A stretch of DNA of 64,000 nt. Source: Polyodon spathula. Its lineage: Eukaryota > Chordata > Actinopteri > Acipenseriformes > Polyodontidae. The position numbers and the translations under genes were made by a program. Below the pieces are notes generated by a model. That model ran no database searches. It had not been told where the DNA came from and was given only the letters and a program-made list of their open reading frames with translations. The stretch is from positions 7,478,838 to 7,542,837 of the forward strand of contig NC_054564.1 in the NCBI RefSeq assembly GCF_017654505.1, read 5' to 3'. Position 1 is the first letter of the stretch. Each line of letters begins with the position of its first letter. Below are positions 1 through 10,080 of the stretch, piece by piece.

Positions 1-209
1 AACGCTGTTTCCTTTATATAACATAAAGCCCATGCTTCAGCCCCACGTTTCCAGTCATTATCAAGTGTGATATATAGTCGTATTCTGTTTTTCTTTCCCT
101 TCAGTTAAATTCATAATTTTCAGAACAGCCCTAAAGTTAACTGAGCTGCTCAATATAGTTCAAGTGAATAACACATTCCAACAGCCCAGTCACATGGTTA
201 CAATATATC
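1..209. other. downstream flank of lgi3, nothing recognised
   Basis: AT-rich sequence with no gene, repeat or RNA that I can identify. Confidence 0.4.
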
Positions 210-215
210 TTTATT
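210..215 (-). terminator. lgi3: candidate poly(A) signal of lgi3
   Basis: AATAAA on the minus strand about 450 nt after the stop codon, followed by a GT-rich stretch (CTGTTGGAATGTGTT) suitable as a downstream element. An alternative site further downstream cannot be excluded. Confidence 0.5.
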
Positions 216-665
216 AGTCAGGCACCTACTAGAGTAATACACAGCCAACAGGGTGAACTGAAACAAAACACAAAATGCTAAGAATTATCGCCAATTACTA
301 TTGCACTAGTTTAATTGCTTCCTCTGTAATATATGAATGATCAAAAGGTATAATAAGCTTGTTGAAATAGTAAACATGCATCCTTCTCGTAAACTGTTTC
401 GGCCACCATTAAAAGATATTGTGGGTTTCCTATTCCCGTGTTCTGTTATTGGGAGCACACATGAGCTGGATTACAGCCTACCCCCACCCGATCATTTACT
501 ACGGCCTCGTCAATTTCTCTGTTACAAATACAGGGAGGTGAACAGATTCATCTTAGTGAGCTATTGCTGCAGTACTGGAAATCTCACAGACATGTCTGCT
601 CTGAAGCACAAGAGCGCCCCCTAGTCCTGGACCACCTCCTTGCGCGTCTGGTTTCTGAACCTCCT
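216..665 (-). other. lgi3: lgi3 3' UTR (probable)
   Basis: Lies between the lgi3 stop codon and a candidate AATAAA at 210-215. There is no open coding frame of note. A CTCF-like motif occurs at 612-627. The 3' end is inferred from the hexamer only. Confidence 0.55.
612..627 (-). promoter_or_regulatory. CTCF-like motif
   Basis: GACTAGGGGGCGCTCT on the minus strand, in the lgi3 3' UTR. Confidence 0.3.
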
Positions 666-1392
666 TCAGGCGCTCAGGTCCACCACGAGATGTTGGTAAG
701 CAAGGGTGTGGCCCTTGAAGCTGGAGGCCAGCAGGATGTCCTTGTTGTCGATGGAGACGAAACTGAAGCCACGGGGGGCTCTCAAGTTCAGCTCCTGGAA
801 GGGTTCGAATCTCTTAGTCAGGGCATCCCAGAGGTAGACCCTGGAGAAAGAGAAATCGCTGCCTAGGACGAGGTAGTGTCGCGGGCCAACAGAGAAGGGG
901 TAGACCACCATGGAGCCCCTGGAAGGGAGGGTCTGGATCTCCACGAAGCGCTGGCCCTCCCAGCGCAGCACCTTGGAGTCCCCAATGAAGCGGGTCAAGC
1001 ACAGGTAGACGTCCTTCCGCACCACGAAGTGCTTGACCATCTGGACATCGCTGGTGCCAGGGATCTCGTAGAGGAAGGTGAACTGCCTCTGGCTGCGGTT
1101 CCACTGGTAGACCACCGGGGGCTGGGAGCTGCTAGACAGGATGAGCCTGGGCTTGCCCTCCATCTCTAGGAACTCGACGTGGGTGTCTCGGTGCCAGGGG
1201 TGCAGGGACTGGTGGGAATAGAAGCCGTTGCTGTTCCAGCGGTACATGCTGGTGGAGCCGGCTTTGGAGCTGTCCGCCACCACGAAGAACCACTCTCCTT
1301 CCACGCGGAAGGCCTCCACGGCGTTGGGCTTGCGGATGCGCGCTGTGTCGATGTCCTGGATCTTGATGAACTTATTCGTGTCGCCATCCCAC
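666..1392 (-). CDS. lgi3: lgi3 exon 9: remaining EPTP repeats and stop
   Basis: Begins [15 protein letters not shown], includes [31 protein letters not shown] and [13 protein letters not shown] motifs, and ends VVDLSA followed by TGA at 666-668. The acceptor is TTCCTCCAG. It encodes residues 306-547, most of the seven-bladed EPTP propeller. The exon is noticeably GC-rich compared with its surroundings. Confidence 0.96.
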
Positions 1393-3496
1393 CTGGAGGA
1401 ACACAGTTACACCAGGAACTCAGGAGCGGGATTCTGGTGAAGATAACTATTTAAACACTCAACGGCACTCAACTTAGAGACACGTCAAGGATAAATGTGT
1501 TGACTGCAGCTGCGGCCAGAAGTTTTGCATCACCCTCAGAATTGTAGGATGGAGACATCATTTAAAAAATGAACATAATTTAGATCTTTTATTTAACATA
1601 AAAAAAACTACGAGATGATATTGCAAAAGCCTATCAGAAGCAATAATAGTAGTATTTCATGTTAGATTGCAAAATGTCACTTTTTTTTTCGTTAAGCATA
1701 TGGAAAACTCCAAAGCATTGTGCAATTCAATACGTTAATGTAACACTGATCAGCAGGTTTCATTCGCCTCTGTGAAGCAAAATGAGTTCATTCTCTAGGG
1801 TGATGCGATGCTTTTGGCCAGAGCTGTTGAAGTCCTTCACAATGTCTTCGATTGAATTTATTACAAATCTTTAAGTATTTCTAAACTTGATTCGGAAGAG
1901 GACCGGTAAACGCTGACGGGATGGGGCTCTGAATCTCTGACGACCATTTAAGCTTCTTACTACTGAAGTGCATTCTGACCTGTAGATGTGTGAGCCCCCG
2001 AAAAGCTGAGCCAACACCATGTAGAGAGAATCTTCAATCACCACAGGCTTGCAGTACACAGCTGAGCTCGCTGCAAGAGACAGGGAGAGGCGGGTGGACT
2101 ACAATCCCACAATTCACTGCACATTTCTAAAGACGTGACTGTGTTATACACTAGGGGGCAGTGTGTCCAAAGACCTGACAATGTAATACACTGCTATGCA
2201 GCACAGCTCTATACATAACTATGGGCGATCAGCCGTTCTCCTGGCCGCGGGGATGAGGAGCGAGGGCTTCTCTTACAGCTGATGTTGTTGAACTTCCTGA
2301 AGACCATCTCCACGTGGTCCCACACGTACAGGCTGCAGTTCCCTGTGCCAGGCTGGGCGAACGCCACGAAGAGGTCTCCTGCAAACTCAAAAGACTCCAC
2401 AGAGACAGAGTGGAACGGGAAGGTCTCGTAGACAACAAACTCTGCAGGGTGGAAAAAAACAAAAACAAACAGCTGTTTGAAAACCATTCACTAGACCAGC
2501 CTTTCATCGCTGGAGGCCTGGGTTCCAATCTGGGGGCTAAGTTAATGTCACCGCAGTCTGAGTTAAACTTGCAGTCCTGAATGATTTTGTCCAATCTGTT
2601 CTCTCAGACATGCCCTGAGGGGCACTGCACCAGATTCAGTTCATGTCCATACTGCATTGTTTTAATCCTAGCTATTTAAAATGATTCCCAATCCCCAAAC
2701 TCTTAAATCAAACCCCTGCCCTGACCCAGATCCTTTACCCGTGGTGATGCAGTTGAAATCGTGGGCACTGAGGTCGGCCAGCTTCCTGCCCTGGAGCTCA
2801 GGGGGGCTGGCACAGTAGATGGCCGGCACTGAGGTGTTGGTCTTTCCCAGCCAGTCCACCAGCCACTTCACCTTGCAGTCGCAGCTCAGAGAGTTCCCTC
2901 TCAGGTCCCTGTGAGAGACACAGAGACACAATACACTTGGCTTGGTACCAGACTGAGGAGGGCAATCATAGTTCAGTTCAATTCTTTCTTGTTTAGCCAG
3001 GATAACAACCCATAGAGCACAGGGAGGCTGCTCAGTGAGTATAAGAGCCCCCTTTTCTTTTTGCGCCATTAGCACCGAGCAGAGGGAGGCTGTTAGGAGA
3101 GTGTAAGAGTCTTCCTTTCTCCTTCTCTACTCCATCAGCACAAACTCACCTGTTCCCATTGCAAGCCAGCTACAGCCAGGGAGAAAAAGGCAGTGTGAGC
3201 CAAGTTATACCTCCAACCACACACTGATACAGGGGTGGAGTGAAAGGAAATCAAAGGCATGTTCATGTTGTGATTGTGTGCAAGTGCTGTTGCAGCGAGC
3301 GCGGTGCTCACAGGTCGGTCAGCATGTCCAGGTGTTTGAAGATGTCTCTGGGAAGATGTTTCAGGTTGTTATTCGCCAGGGATCTGGAAAGGAAACAGGA
3401 AAGGGTGTTAACACTGGCAAACCTGATCTAGAGATCTAGAACTTCAGGATCTAACCAAATCTAAAACTCAGGATCTGTAACATGATCTAGATCTCC

Positions 3497-3577
<81 letters not shown>

Positions 3578-6500
3578 ACAATCTAGAACTTCAGGATCTA
3601 CAACACGGTCAAGAATGCCATGATCTATAACACAATCTAGAACGTCATAATATAAGACATGATCTAATAATCTGTGATCTAGAACTCCATGATCTATAAC
3701 ACAATCTAGAACTAGATGTGGCTAGGATCTTCTGCAGCTCTCCTTGGACTCCGTGTCAGGGAAGGAGATTGCTCCGAGTTCTCATTTACAACAGCTAGGA
3801 AACAGCTGGTGGAGCAATCTGCTGTGTCTCACCGTGCCCCCTACCTACCCTGCTAGAGTGGACTTCACTGGCCATCCTCCATCTGGTCTCTCTCACAGCA
3901 TTCTCTATCTCACTGCGGTGGCTCGTTCGGGAGAACATCTTTCTACGCTATGTCGAGATCACAAGAAAACCATTCCGTTACCTCATGATCATGGATCTTG
4001 AGAAAGCAGAGGAGATTACTCCTGCATTGCTGACTTCCGTTTTCTCGAGATCCTGAGGTAAAGGATTTCATGATCTCGACACAACAAAGAAATATGGTGG
4101 AATAAATAAAAAAAAAGACGACAGCCCTAACTATAACCACAAGCGTCAGAGCAAAAAGCATCGAGGAGGCGATCCTGTCATCTGAACGAATGAGGCGCAG
4201 CACTCACAGATGAGTCAGGGACTTCAGCCCTCGGAAGGAGCGCTTCGACAGGGACTGGATGTCGTTGTTCTCGATGAATCTGAAAAGCAAACAGTGCTGA
4301 TCATTTCTGCAGCTCCATTATCTTAAGTCTTGAGCTTAGGTCTTTATTTTACTGAGCTTTGGTTATTTACTGCTGGAGATATGCTGAGTATGACGTATTC
4401 AGTAACAGAAGGGATTAGCCAGTACAGTGTAGAGTGTGCAGGGTTTCCTGACCCCGTCTCACTCACACAATGCAATGTAACGTTACAGGCTAAAGGTAGG
4501 TTAACCTTTGCATGTGAAGTTGTGGTATTTTCTGTCTACAGTATTATTACATCGCCAAAGTGATGACTTTAAAAAAATTGACTTAAAGACACATGTATTT
4601 GCCTCAACCCACAACTGTCAAAATTTCCAGTTCTATGGTTTGATTTTCACATGCACAACAAATCAAAACGACAGACGCAATAGGGGGTTCTAATACATGC
4701 GCACACAATATGATTTCACTGTACAGGACTATCATGCTGGAAAAGGACGCGACTCACAGGTACTGCAGATGGGGGACTCCGTTGAAGGCATCGTCCGCAA
4801 TCTGGGAGAAGGTGTTTGAGTTGAGCAGCCTGGAACACAGAGTCTGGTCTTGTGAGCAAAGACAGAATCAACACTCCTTATTGCAAAGTGCTAACCCAGC
4901 CCTCGTTTCCTAATTAGCATCCCCCCCTCCCGGAAAAACTTTTGGTTCACTTTTTTGTTTTCAGGTAATTTCAGAATATTTCAATACAACTCGATTAAAT
5001 ACAGCTACATTCTATAACTTTGTCCAATTGCAACAGTTTTTTTGCATGACGCATCAAATCACATTAGCTGAAAAGGACCCGCAAATCTTTAACAGAAGAA
5101 AAGGGGACGAATAATGAGATTGCTTGTGCCAATAGAAAACAGATTGGAGAAGCTTAGCTAGCACTCCTGTAAATAAATGAAATTGCCCGGAATACAGGGG
5201 CCTGCAAGCTGCATTTCTAAACAGCTGTGTCATTAATCTCGCTAAAAGCCCAGCAAATAGTTCACCTCAGCAGTTATCAGCTTACAACCTACATCCCTTT
5301 CAAGTACAGCTTTACCTGGGCCAATCTGCAAAGTCCTTTTGTGGTCTTCCATTCTTGAAATACCGCAGTAAACTTTTAAAGGGGCTTTTTGGCTTGAATT
5401 TGTAAAATATGTAAAGCATAAGTAAACACTGTAAAGACCAACGAGGTATGGTAAAGCATATAAATAAACACACACATATATAAGAAAGCCTAGCGTGCCG
5501 AACCATTAGCAGACCAGAGCAATTGCAATGTGTTGTGAAATCATACCGCACGGTGCTACTGCAGTGAATTCCCACCAGTGTGTTCAACAATAACCACAAC
5601 AATCGATATATAAAACTGGGTCGCTATATTATTGCTCCAAGTTCTCTCAGTTAAACACATTGTCAAGCAGGGCCAGCGTGTTCATTTCACCGTATTGATT
5701 GATTCTGCGCATGGCTTCTTTCTCGTGGCGAGTTTCCTTCTCTGTCTAAATGCCTGAATGCCTGGCGGTCGGTACTCACAGGAACTGAAGCAGGTGGAGA
5801 TGAGAGAAGGCTCGCTCTGGGATTTCAGTGAAGGCAGCATTTACCAGAGTCCTGCAGGGAACACAACACCAACACTGACACGCACGTCACCATCACACAC
5901 GAGGAATTAGAGACCCTCGTTCAACTGCAAAGCTTCATTTAGTCTTTCAGCCACACTGCCTCCCTCCCTGTCCCTCAGCTCTAATCATTACACCACACTG
6001 CCTCCTTCCCAATACTTCAGTTCTAACCACTACAGCACATTGCCTCCCTCCCAGTCTCTCAGCTCTAACCACTACACCAAACTGCCTCCCTCCCTCCGTC
6101 CCAGTCTCTCAGCTCTAACCACTACACCACACTGCCTCCCTCCCAGTCCCTCAGCTCTAACCACTATACCACACTGCCTCCCTCCCAGTCCCTCAGCTCT
6201 AACCACTACACCACACTGCCTCCCTCCCAGTCCCTCAGCTCTAACCACTATACCACACTGCCTCCCTCCCAGTCCCTCAGCTCTAACCACTATGCCACAC
6301 TGCCTCCCTCCCAGTCCCTCAGCTCTAACCACTATACCACACTGCCTCCCTCCCAGTCTCTCAGCTCTAACCACTACACCACACTGCCTCCCTCCCAGTC
6401 CCTCAGCTCTAACCACTACACCACACTGCCTCCCTCCCAGTCTCTCAGCTCTAACCACTACACCACACTGCCTCCCTCCCAGTCCCTCAGCTCTAACCAC

Positions 6501-7035
6501 TACACCACACTGCTTCCCTCCCTCCCAGTCCCTCAGCTCTAACCACTACACCACACTGCCTCCCTCCCAGTCCCTCAGCTCTAACCACTATACCACACTG
6601 CCTCCCTCCCAGTCGCTCAGCTCTAACCACTACACCAAACTGCCCCTCCCTCCCTCCCAGTTTCTCAGCTCTAACCACTATACCACACTGCCTCCCTCCC
6701 AGTCGCTCAGCTCTAACCACTACACCAAACTGCCTCCCTCCCTCCCAGTCTCTCAGCTCTAACCACTACACCACACTGCCTCCCTCCCTCCCAGTCCCTC
6801 CGCTCTCAGCACGAGAACCACACTAAACAAATGCACAAGTGGGGGATGACACTGTGCACTCCTTGCAAAAGGACTGGCATTCCAGAGAGTGAGACGAGAG
6901 AAGCAGCAGAAGCGGCACCCGTCCCTGGATCACAAACAGCTCTCTGTGCATCTGCTGTGCTCTTAGGGTTACCCCTGCACTGTGCATTGTTAGTGTCCTG
7001 ACTCAAAGGCAATCCTTGCCAATAACAATGCTCTG

Positions 7036-7080
<45 letters not shown>

Positions 7081-7307
7081 GGGGGGGGGGAGAGTAGTAC
7101 TCACAGAGATATGATGCCCGGTGGGAAGCTCCTGGGGATAGCCGTGGAGTCGACGCAGAAGGCGCTGTCTTTGGTGCAGGAGCAGCTGACGGGACAGCGG
7201 GGTACTTTGGGAGGCTTCCTTCCCCCTACGGAGGCCGCTAGGCAAAGCAGACAGAGGGCGCACCACGACCCCCACTGCCACCCCTTCCCAAAACCCTGGC
7301 TCTGCAT
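666..7307 (-). CDS. lgi3: lgi3, leucine-rich glioma-inactivated protein 3 (complete, 9 coding exons, 547 aa)
   Basis: LGI proteins are secreted neuronal glycoproteins that bind ADAM22/ADAM23-type receptors at synapses and along axons. Exons on the minus strand are 7105-7307, 5780-5851, 4758-4829, 4208-4279, 3312-3383, 2739-2908, 2277-2441, 1980-2070 and 666-1392. All junctions are GT-AG and the reading frame closes at 547 codons plus TGA; human LGI3 is about 548 aa. Domain order is signal peptide (about 1-29), LRRNT cysteines (CPVSCSC, about 38-51), four LRRs in 72-nt exons, LRRCT (about 165-220), then EPTP repeats to the C-terminus ending VVDLSA. The N-terminus ([18 protein letters not shown]) and C-terminus (HLVVDLSA) fit LGI3 better than LGI1, LGI2 or LGI4, judged from memory. 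The start is the first in-frame ATG after an in-frame stop at 7389-7391. Oddity: the EPTP region carries an extra intron. Confidence 0.95.
1980..2070 (-). CDS. lgi3: lgi3 exon 8: short EPTP exon
   Basis: A 91-nt exon reading [20 protein letters not shown] and then [10 protein letters not shown]. The acceptor is CTTGCAG and the donor is GTCAGA, a weaker but GT donor. The last codon (AG plus G) is completed by exon 9, giving [12 protein letters not shown], which matches the LGI family without gap. As far as I recall, this segment is continuous with the final exon in mammalian LGI1-3. Confidence 0.88.
2147..2163 (+). promoter_or_regulatory. CTCF-like motif
   Basis: ACACTAGGGGGCAGTGT in lgi3 intron 7. 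Motif match only; repeats can carry such words. Confidence 0.35.
2277..2441 (-). CDS. lgi3: lgi3 exon 7: first EPTP repeat
   Basis: A 165-nt exon starting [18 protein letters not shown] and including [12 protein letters not shown] and [10 protein letters not shown]. This is the first blade of the EPTP beta-propeller, the part of LGI proteins that contacts ADAM22-family receptors. The acceptor is CCTGCAG and the donor is GTAAGA. Confidence 0.93.
2485..2580 (+). repeat. tRNA-like SINE relic
   Basis: Contains CTAGACCAGCCTTTC, then CCTGGGTTCCAATCTGGGGG. The latter resembles a degenerate RNA polymerase III B box. The same word order recurs near 61690-61960. It sits in lgi3 intron 6. Confidence 0.4.
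2739..2908 (-). CDS. lgi3: lgi3 exon 6: LRR C-terminal cap
   Basis: A 170-nt exon starting [20 protein letters not shown] and ending FNCITT, which carries the LRRCT cysteines. The acceptor is CTCACAG and the donor is GTAAAG. It ends one base into the Glu codon completed by exon 7. Confidence 0.95.
3312..3383 (-). CDS. lgi3: lgi3 exon 5: LRR 4
   Basis: A 72-nt exon reading [19 protein letters not shown], with acceptor TTTCCAG and donor GTGAGC. Confidence 0.95.
3425..3715. repeat. degenerate short tandem repeat flanking an AT microsatellite
   Basis: Irregular repeats of words such as CATGATCTATAACACAATC and TAGAACTTCAGGATCTA lie on both sides of a perfect (AT)n tract at 3499-3574. It sits in lgi3 intron 4. 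Confidence 0.7.
3499..3574. repeat. (AT)n microsatellite, about 38 units
   Basis: An uninterrupted TA alternation of about 76 bp within the degenerate repeat block. Confidence 0.95.
3951..4081. mobile_element. palindromic MITE-like element
   Basis: The left end TGTCGAGATCAC, followed by CCGTTACCTCA, is mirrored as TGAGGTAAAGG and then GTGATCTCGACA-like sequence at the right end (TGATCTCGACA). The ends form an imperfect inverted repeat of about 35 bp around a short core. It has no coding capacity. It sits in lgi3 intron 3, about 125 bp from exon 4. Confidence 0.55.
4208..4279 (-). CDS. lgi3: lgi3 exon 4: LRR 3
   Basis: A 72-nt exon reading [20 protein letters not shown], with acceptor TTTTCAG and donor GTGAGTG. 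FIENNDI is a strongly conserved LGI LRR segment. Confidence 0.95.
4758..4829 (-). CDS. lgi3: lgi3 exon 3: LRR 2
   Basis: A 72-nt exon reading [20 protein letters not shown], with acceptor TTCCAG and donor GTGAGTCGC. Confidence 0.94.
5780..5851 (-). CDS. lgi3: lgi3 exon 2: LRR 1
   Basis: A 72-nt LRR exon reading [17 protein letters not shown], with acceptor CCTGCAG and donor GTGAGTACC. The 72-nt length and its phase match the other LRR exons, as is usual for LGI genes. Confidence 0.94.
5950..6812 (-). repeat. 42-bp minisatellite made of a tRNA-like SINE head (about 19-20 copies)
   Basis: The unit length is 42 bp. On the minus strand each unit carries TGGTGTAGTGGTTAGAGC, which looks like the start of a tRNA with its A box, followed by a G-rich part (GACTGGGAGGGAGGCAG). 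Some copies have 4- to 6-bp CTCC insertions. It lies in lgi3 intron 1. The open frames across it arise because 42 is divisible by 3; they are not genes. Confidence 0.9.
7039..7090. repeat. (AG)n followed by a G20 tract
   Basis: About 16 AG units at 7039-7070 are followed by 20 G at 7071-7090. On the lgi3 coding strand this reads C20 then (CT)n, starting about 14 nt into intron 1. Confidence 0.95.
7105..7307 (-). CDS. lgi3: lgi3 exon 1: signal peptide and LRR N-terminal cap
   Basis: Encodes residues 1-67. The hydrophobic run [12 protein letters not shown] is followed by the cysteine cap [14 protein letters not shown]. The donor is GTGAGTACT, and the exon ends two bases into a codon (CT of Leu). 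A GTG codon two codons upstream is not needed as a start. Confidence 0.93.
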
Positions 7308-8538
7308 CTTCACCCCCTTTCCAATAGAAAAACAAAACCGGGACCAGAGAGGATTCCAGGCACTGCCTGCAGCTATCGTTGGCTTGTGTTAGGTTGCTGA
7401 TGAGAGAGAGAGGGGAGGCTGGTCTCTGCTGCTCTCTGCAGTGTTTAATATGCAGCTGGGGTTGCCTGCTTCACTCCTCAGCTGTCAGTGGATGCTCAGT
7501 GAACGCACACAGTGCTCAACGAGAGCGATTTATGCAAGGCTTCTGACATTGAATTATTAATTAGCTCCCAGAGGCAGCGGCGCTTAACCCCGTCACTGCT
7601 GGAGGGGAGACGGGACCGTGCTGCTGCTGAACCGGGGAACTACAGACCGCACAAGTGACACTGAAACCAGCTGACCCACCGCGGCCATTGCACAATTTTT
7701 GATTTCAGCTCAGTCTTGGCTGGTTCTGTTATTGATTCGAAACGCAATTAATCATTTAGGCTGGATCGAATCGCTGCGCAAAAGGTTCCATCCCCTCCCT
7801 GCTCTCCGTGTGAAGAAGTGTCTCCTCCCCTCTGTCCTGTCTGCCTCCCCTTGTCCTCCCCTCCGGGTTTCTGTGACGTGCTGAAGTCAATCAAGCACCC
7901 CCGATTGTTCTAAACAGTAAGACGCTGCAAAGCAAAGGCTCTGATCGGAGCGCAGCATCACCTCAGAGGGATGGAGGCAGGCAGTGTCAGGCACCGTCCG
8001 GTCGACCACGGCTCAGCTCAATAGCGCCAGCGGGCACACACCCATCAGGGGTGGGGCAGTTCTCCTCTGCGGACAGGACTGATAAACACCACTGGCATCC
8101 CAAATCACCCAGCTCACAAAATCAATTAAGCAAAGCGGCGGTTCGGGCACTTCAACCTTAGCTCAAATCACGTAAACATCTCGTTTTTTAAACGCTTCCA
8201 ATACCCGATCAAATCGCCAATCCAACAGCTAGAACCGTACGATATAAACATGATATAAACAATACCTACAAGGATCTGCAAAGAAGGGATTTATATTTGA
8301 CGTCAATCCGAGGTCCAGATACAGGGTTTGATTAATAAATCGTGCTAAAGATTAGCGCTGTATTACCCGGTAAAAGCACACGAGAGCGTACCAAAGCGCA
8401 GAGAAGGTAATGAAGCAGACCTTTCTAAAAAGTACTGTAGCGTCCAATGGCCAAAGTACAGTAAAGCACAAAGCAAAGCCTAGAAGCGGGTAGCTTGGTG
8501 TTTAAAGCGTGGTCCTGTACACGCTAGGAATAATCACA
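7308..8538 (-). promoter_or_regulatory. lgi3: lgi3 5' UTR and promoter region (undefined)
   Basis: Sequence upstream of the lgi3 start codon up to the minisatellite. An in-frame stop at 7389-7391 bounds the coding frame. I see no convincing TATA box or initiator, so the transcription start is unknown. No gene is visible in the rest of the stretch. Confidence 0.35.
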
Positions 8539-10045
8539 CGGGTGTTTGTTTCTCTGGCAGCTGTGCGCTGTGTGTTTGTTTCTCTCGCAGCTGTGCGCTG
8601 TGTGTTTGTTTCTCTGGCAGCTGTGCGGTGTGTGTTTGTTTCTCTCGCAGCTGTGCGCTGTGTGTTTGTTTCTCTCGCAGCTGTGCGCTGTGTGTTTGTT
8701 TCTCTGGCAGCTGTGCGGTGTGTGTTTGTTTCTCTGGCAGCTGTGCGCTGTGTGTTTGTTTCTCTGGCAGCTGTGCGGTGTGTGTTTGTTTCTCTGGCAG
8801 CTGTGCGCTGTGTGTTTGTTTCTCTGGCAGCTGTGCGCTGTGTGTTTGTTTCTCTGGCAGCTGTGCGGTGTGTGTTTGTTTCTCTGGCAGCTGTGCGGTG
8901 TGTGTTTGTTTCTCTGGCAGCTGTGCGGTGTGTGTTTGTTTCTCTGGCAGCTGTGCGCTGTGTGTTTGTTTCTCTGGCAGCTGTGCGGTGTGTGTTTGTT
9001 TCTCTGGCAGCTGTGCGGTGTGTGTTTGTTTCTCTGGCAGCTGTGCGCTGTGTGTTTGTTTCTCTGGCAGCTGTGCGCTGGGTGTTTGTTTCTCTGGCAG
9101 CTGTGCGCTGTGTGTTTGTTTCTCTGGCAGCTGTGCGCTGTGTGTTTGTTTCTCTGGCAGCTGTGCGCTGTGTGTTTGTTTCTCTGGCAGCTGTGCGGTG
9201 TGTGTTTGTTTCTCTGGCAGCTGTGCGCTGTGTGTTTGTTTCTCTGGCAGCTGTGCGCTGTGTGTTTGTTTCTCTCGCAGCTGTGCGCTGTGTGTTTGTT
9301 TCTCTGGCAGCTGTGCGCTGTGTGTTTGTTTCTCTGGCAGCTGTGCGCTGTGTGTTTGTTTCTCTGGCAGCTGTGCGCTGTGTGTTTGTTTCTCTCGCAG
9401 CTGTGCGCTGTGTGTTTGTTTCTCTGGCAGCTGTGCGCTGTGTGTTTGTTTCTCTGGCAGCTGTGCGCTGTGTGTTTGTTTCTCTCGCAGCTGTGCGCTG
9501 TGTGTTTGTTTCTCTGGCAGCTGTGCGCTGTGTGTTTGTTTCTCTGGCAGCTGTGCGCTGTGTGTTTGTTTCTCTCGCAGCTGTGCGCTGTGTGTTTGTT
9601 TCTCTGGCAGCTGTGCGCTGTGTGTTTGTTTCTCTCGCAGCTGTGCGGTGTGTGTTTGTTTCTCTGGCAGCTGTGCAGTGTGTGTTTGCTTCTCTGGCAG
9701 CTGTGCGCTGTGCGCTGTGTGTTTGTTTCTCTCGCAGCTGTGCGCTGTGTGTTTGTTTCTCTGGCAGCTGTGCGCTGTGTGTTTGTTTCTCTGGCAGCTG
9801 TGCGCTGTGTGTTTGTTTCTCTCGCAGCTGTGCGGTGTGTGTTTGTTTCTCTGGCAGCTGTGCGGTGTGTGTTTGTTTCTCTGGCAGCTGTGCGCTGTGT
9901 GTTTGTTTCTCTGGCAGCTGTGCGCTGTGTGTTTGTTTCTCTCGCAGCTGTGCGGTGTGTGTGTTTGTTTCTCTCGCAGCTGTGCGCTGTGTGTTTGCTT
10001 CTCTGGCAGCTGTGCGGTGTATATTTATTTCTCTTGCAGGTTATA
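8539..10045. repeat. 30-bp minisatellite, about 50 copies
   Basis: The unit is 30 bp and contains TTTGTTTCTCTGGCAGCTG, followed by TGCGCTGTG. There are about 39 regular units to 9710, then a short GCGCTGT slip, then about 10 more and a degenerate last copy ending at 10040. Copies differ mainly at two positions (GGCAG or CGCAG; GCGCTG or GCGGTG). All three plus frames stay open because the unit has no stop codon and its length is divisible by 3. Confidence 0.97.
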
Positions 10046-10063
10046 GTCTGTAATGCACATAAT

Positions 10064-10080
10064 GACCAGCAGGTGGCAGC
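10064..10080 (+). promoter_or_regulatory. CTCF-like motif
   Basis: GACCAGCAGGTGGCAGC agrees well with the CTCF core consensus. It lies directly after the 30-bp minisatellite. Motif match only. Confidence 0.4.

Noticed and set aside
6040..6762. 240-codon plus frame and minus-strand repeats such as [13 protein letters not shown]
   Set aside because: A by-product of the 42-bp minisatellite; the length is divisible by three, and no start context, splice sites or homology is present.
7003..7335. 110-codon minus frame overlapping lgi3 exon 1
   Set aside because: It is in another frame, runs through the AG/G microsatellite, and lacks the LGI signal peptide and cysteine cap that the chosen frame has.
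8539..10045. CRISPR array
   Set aside because: The 30-bp units are directly adjacent with no spacers, in a vertebrate genome with introns; it is a minisatellite.
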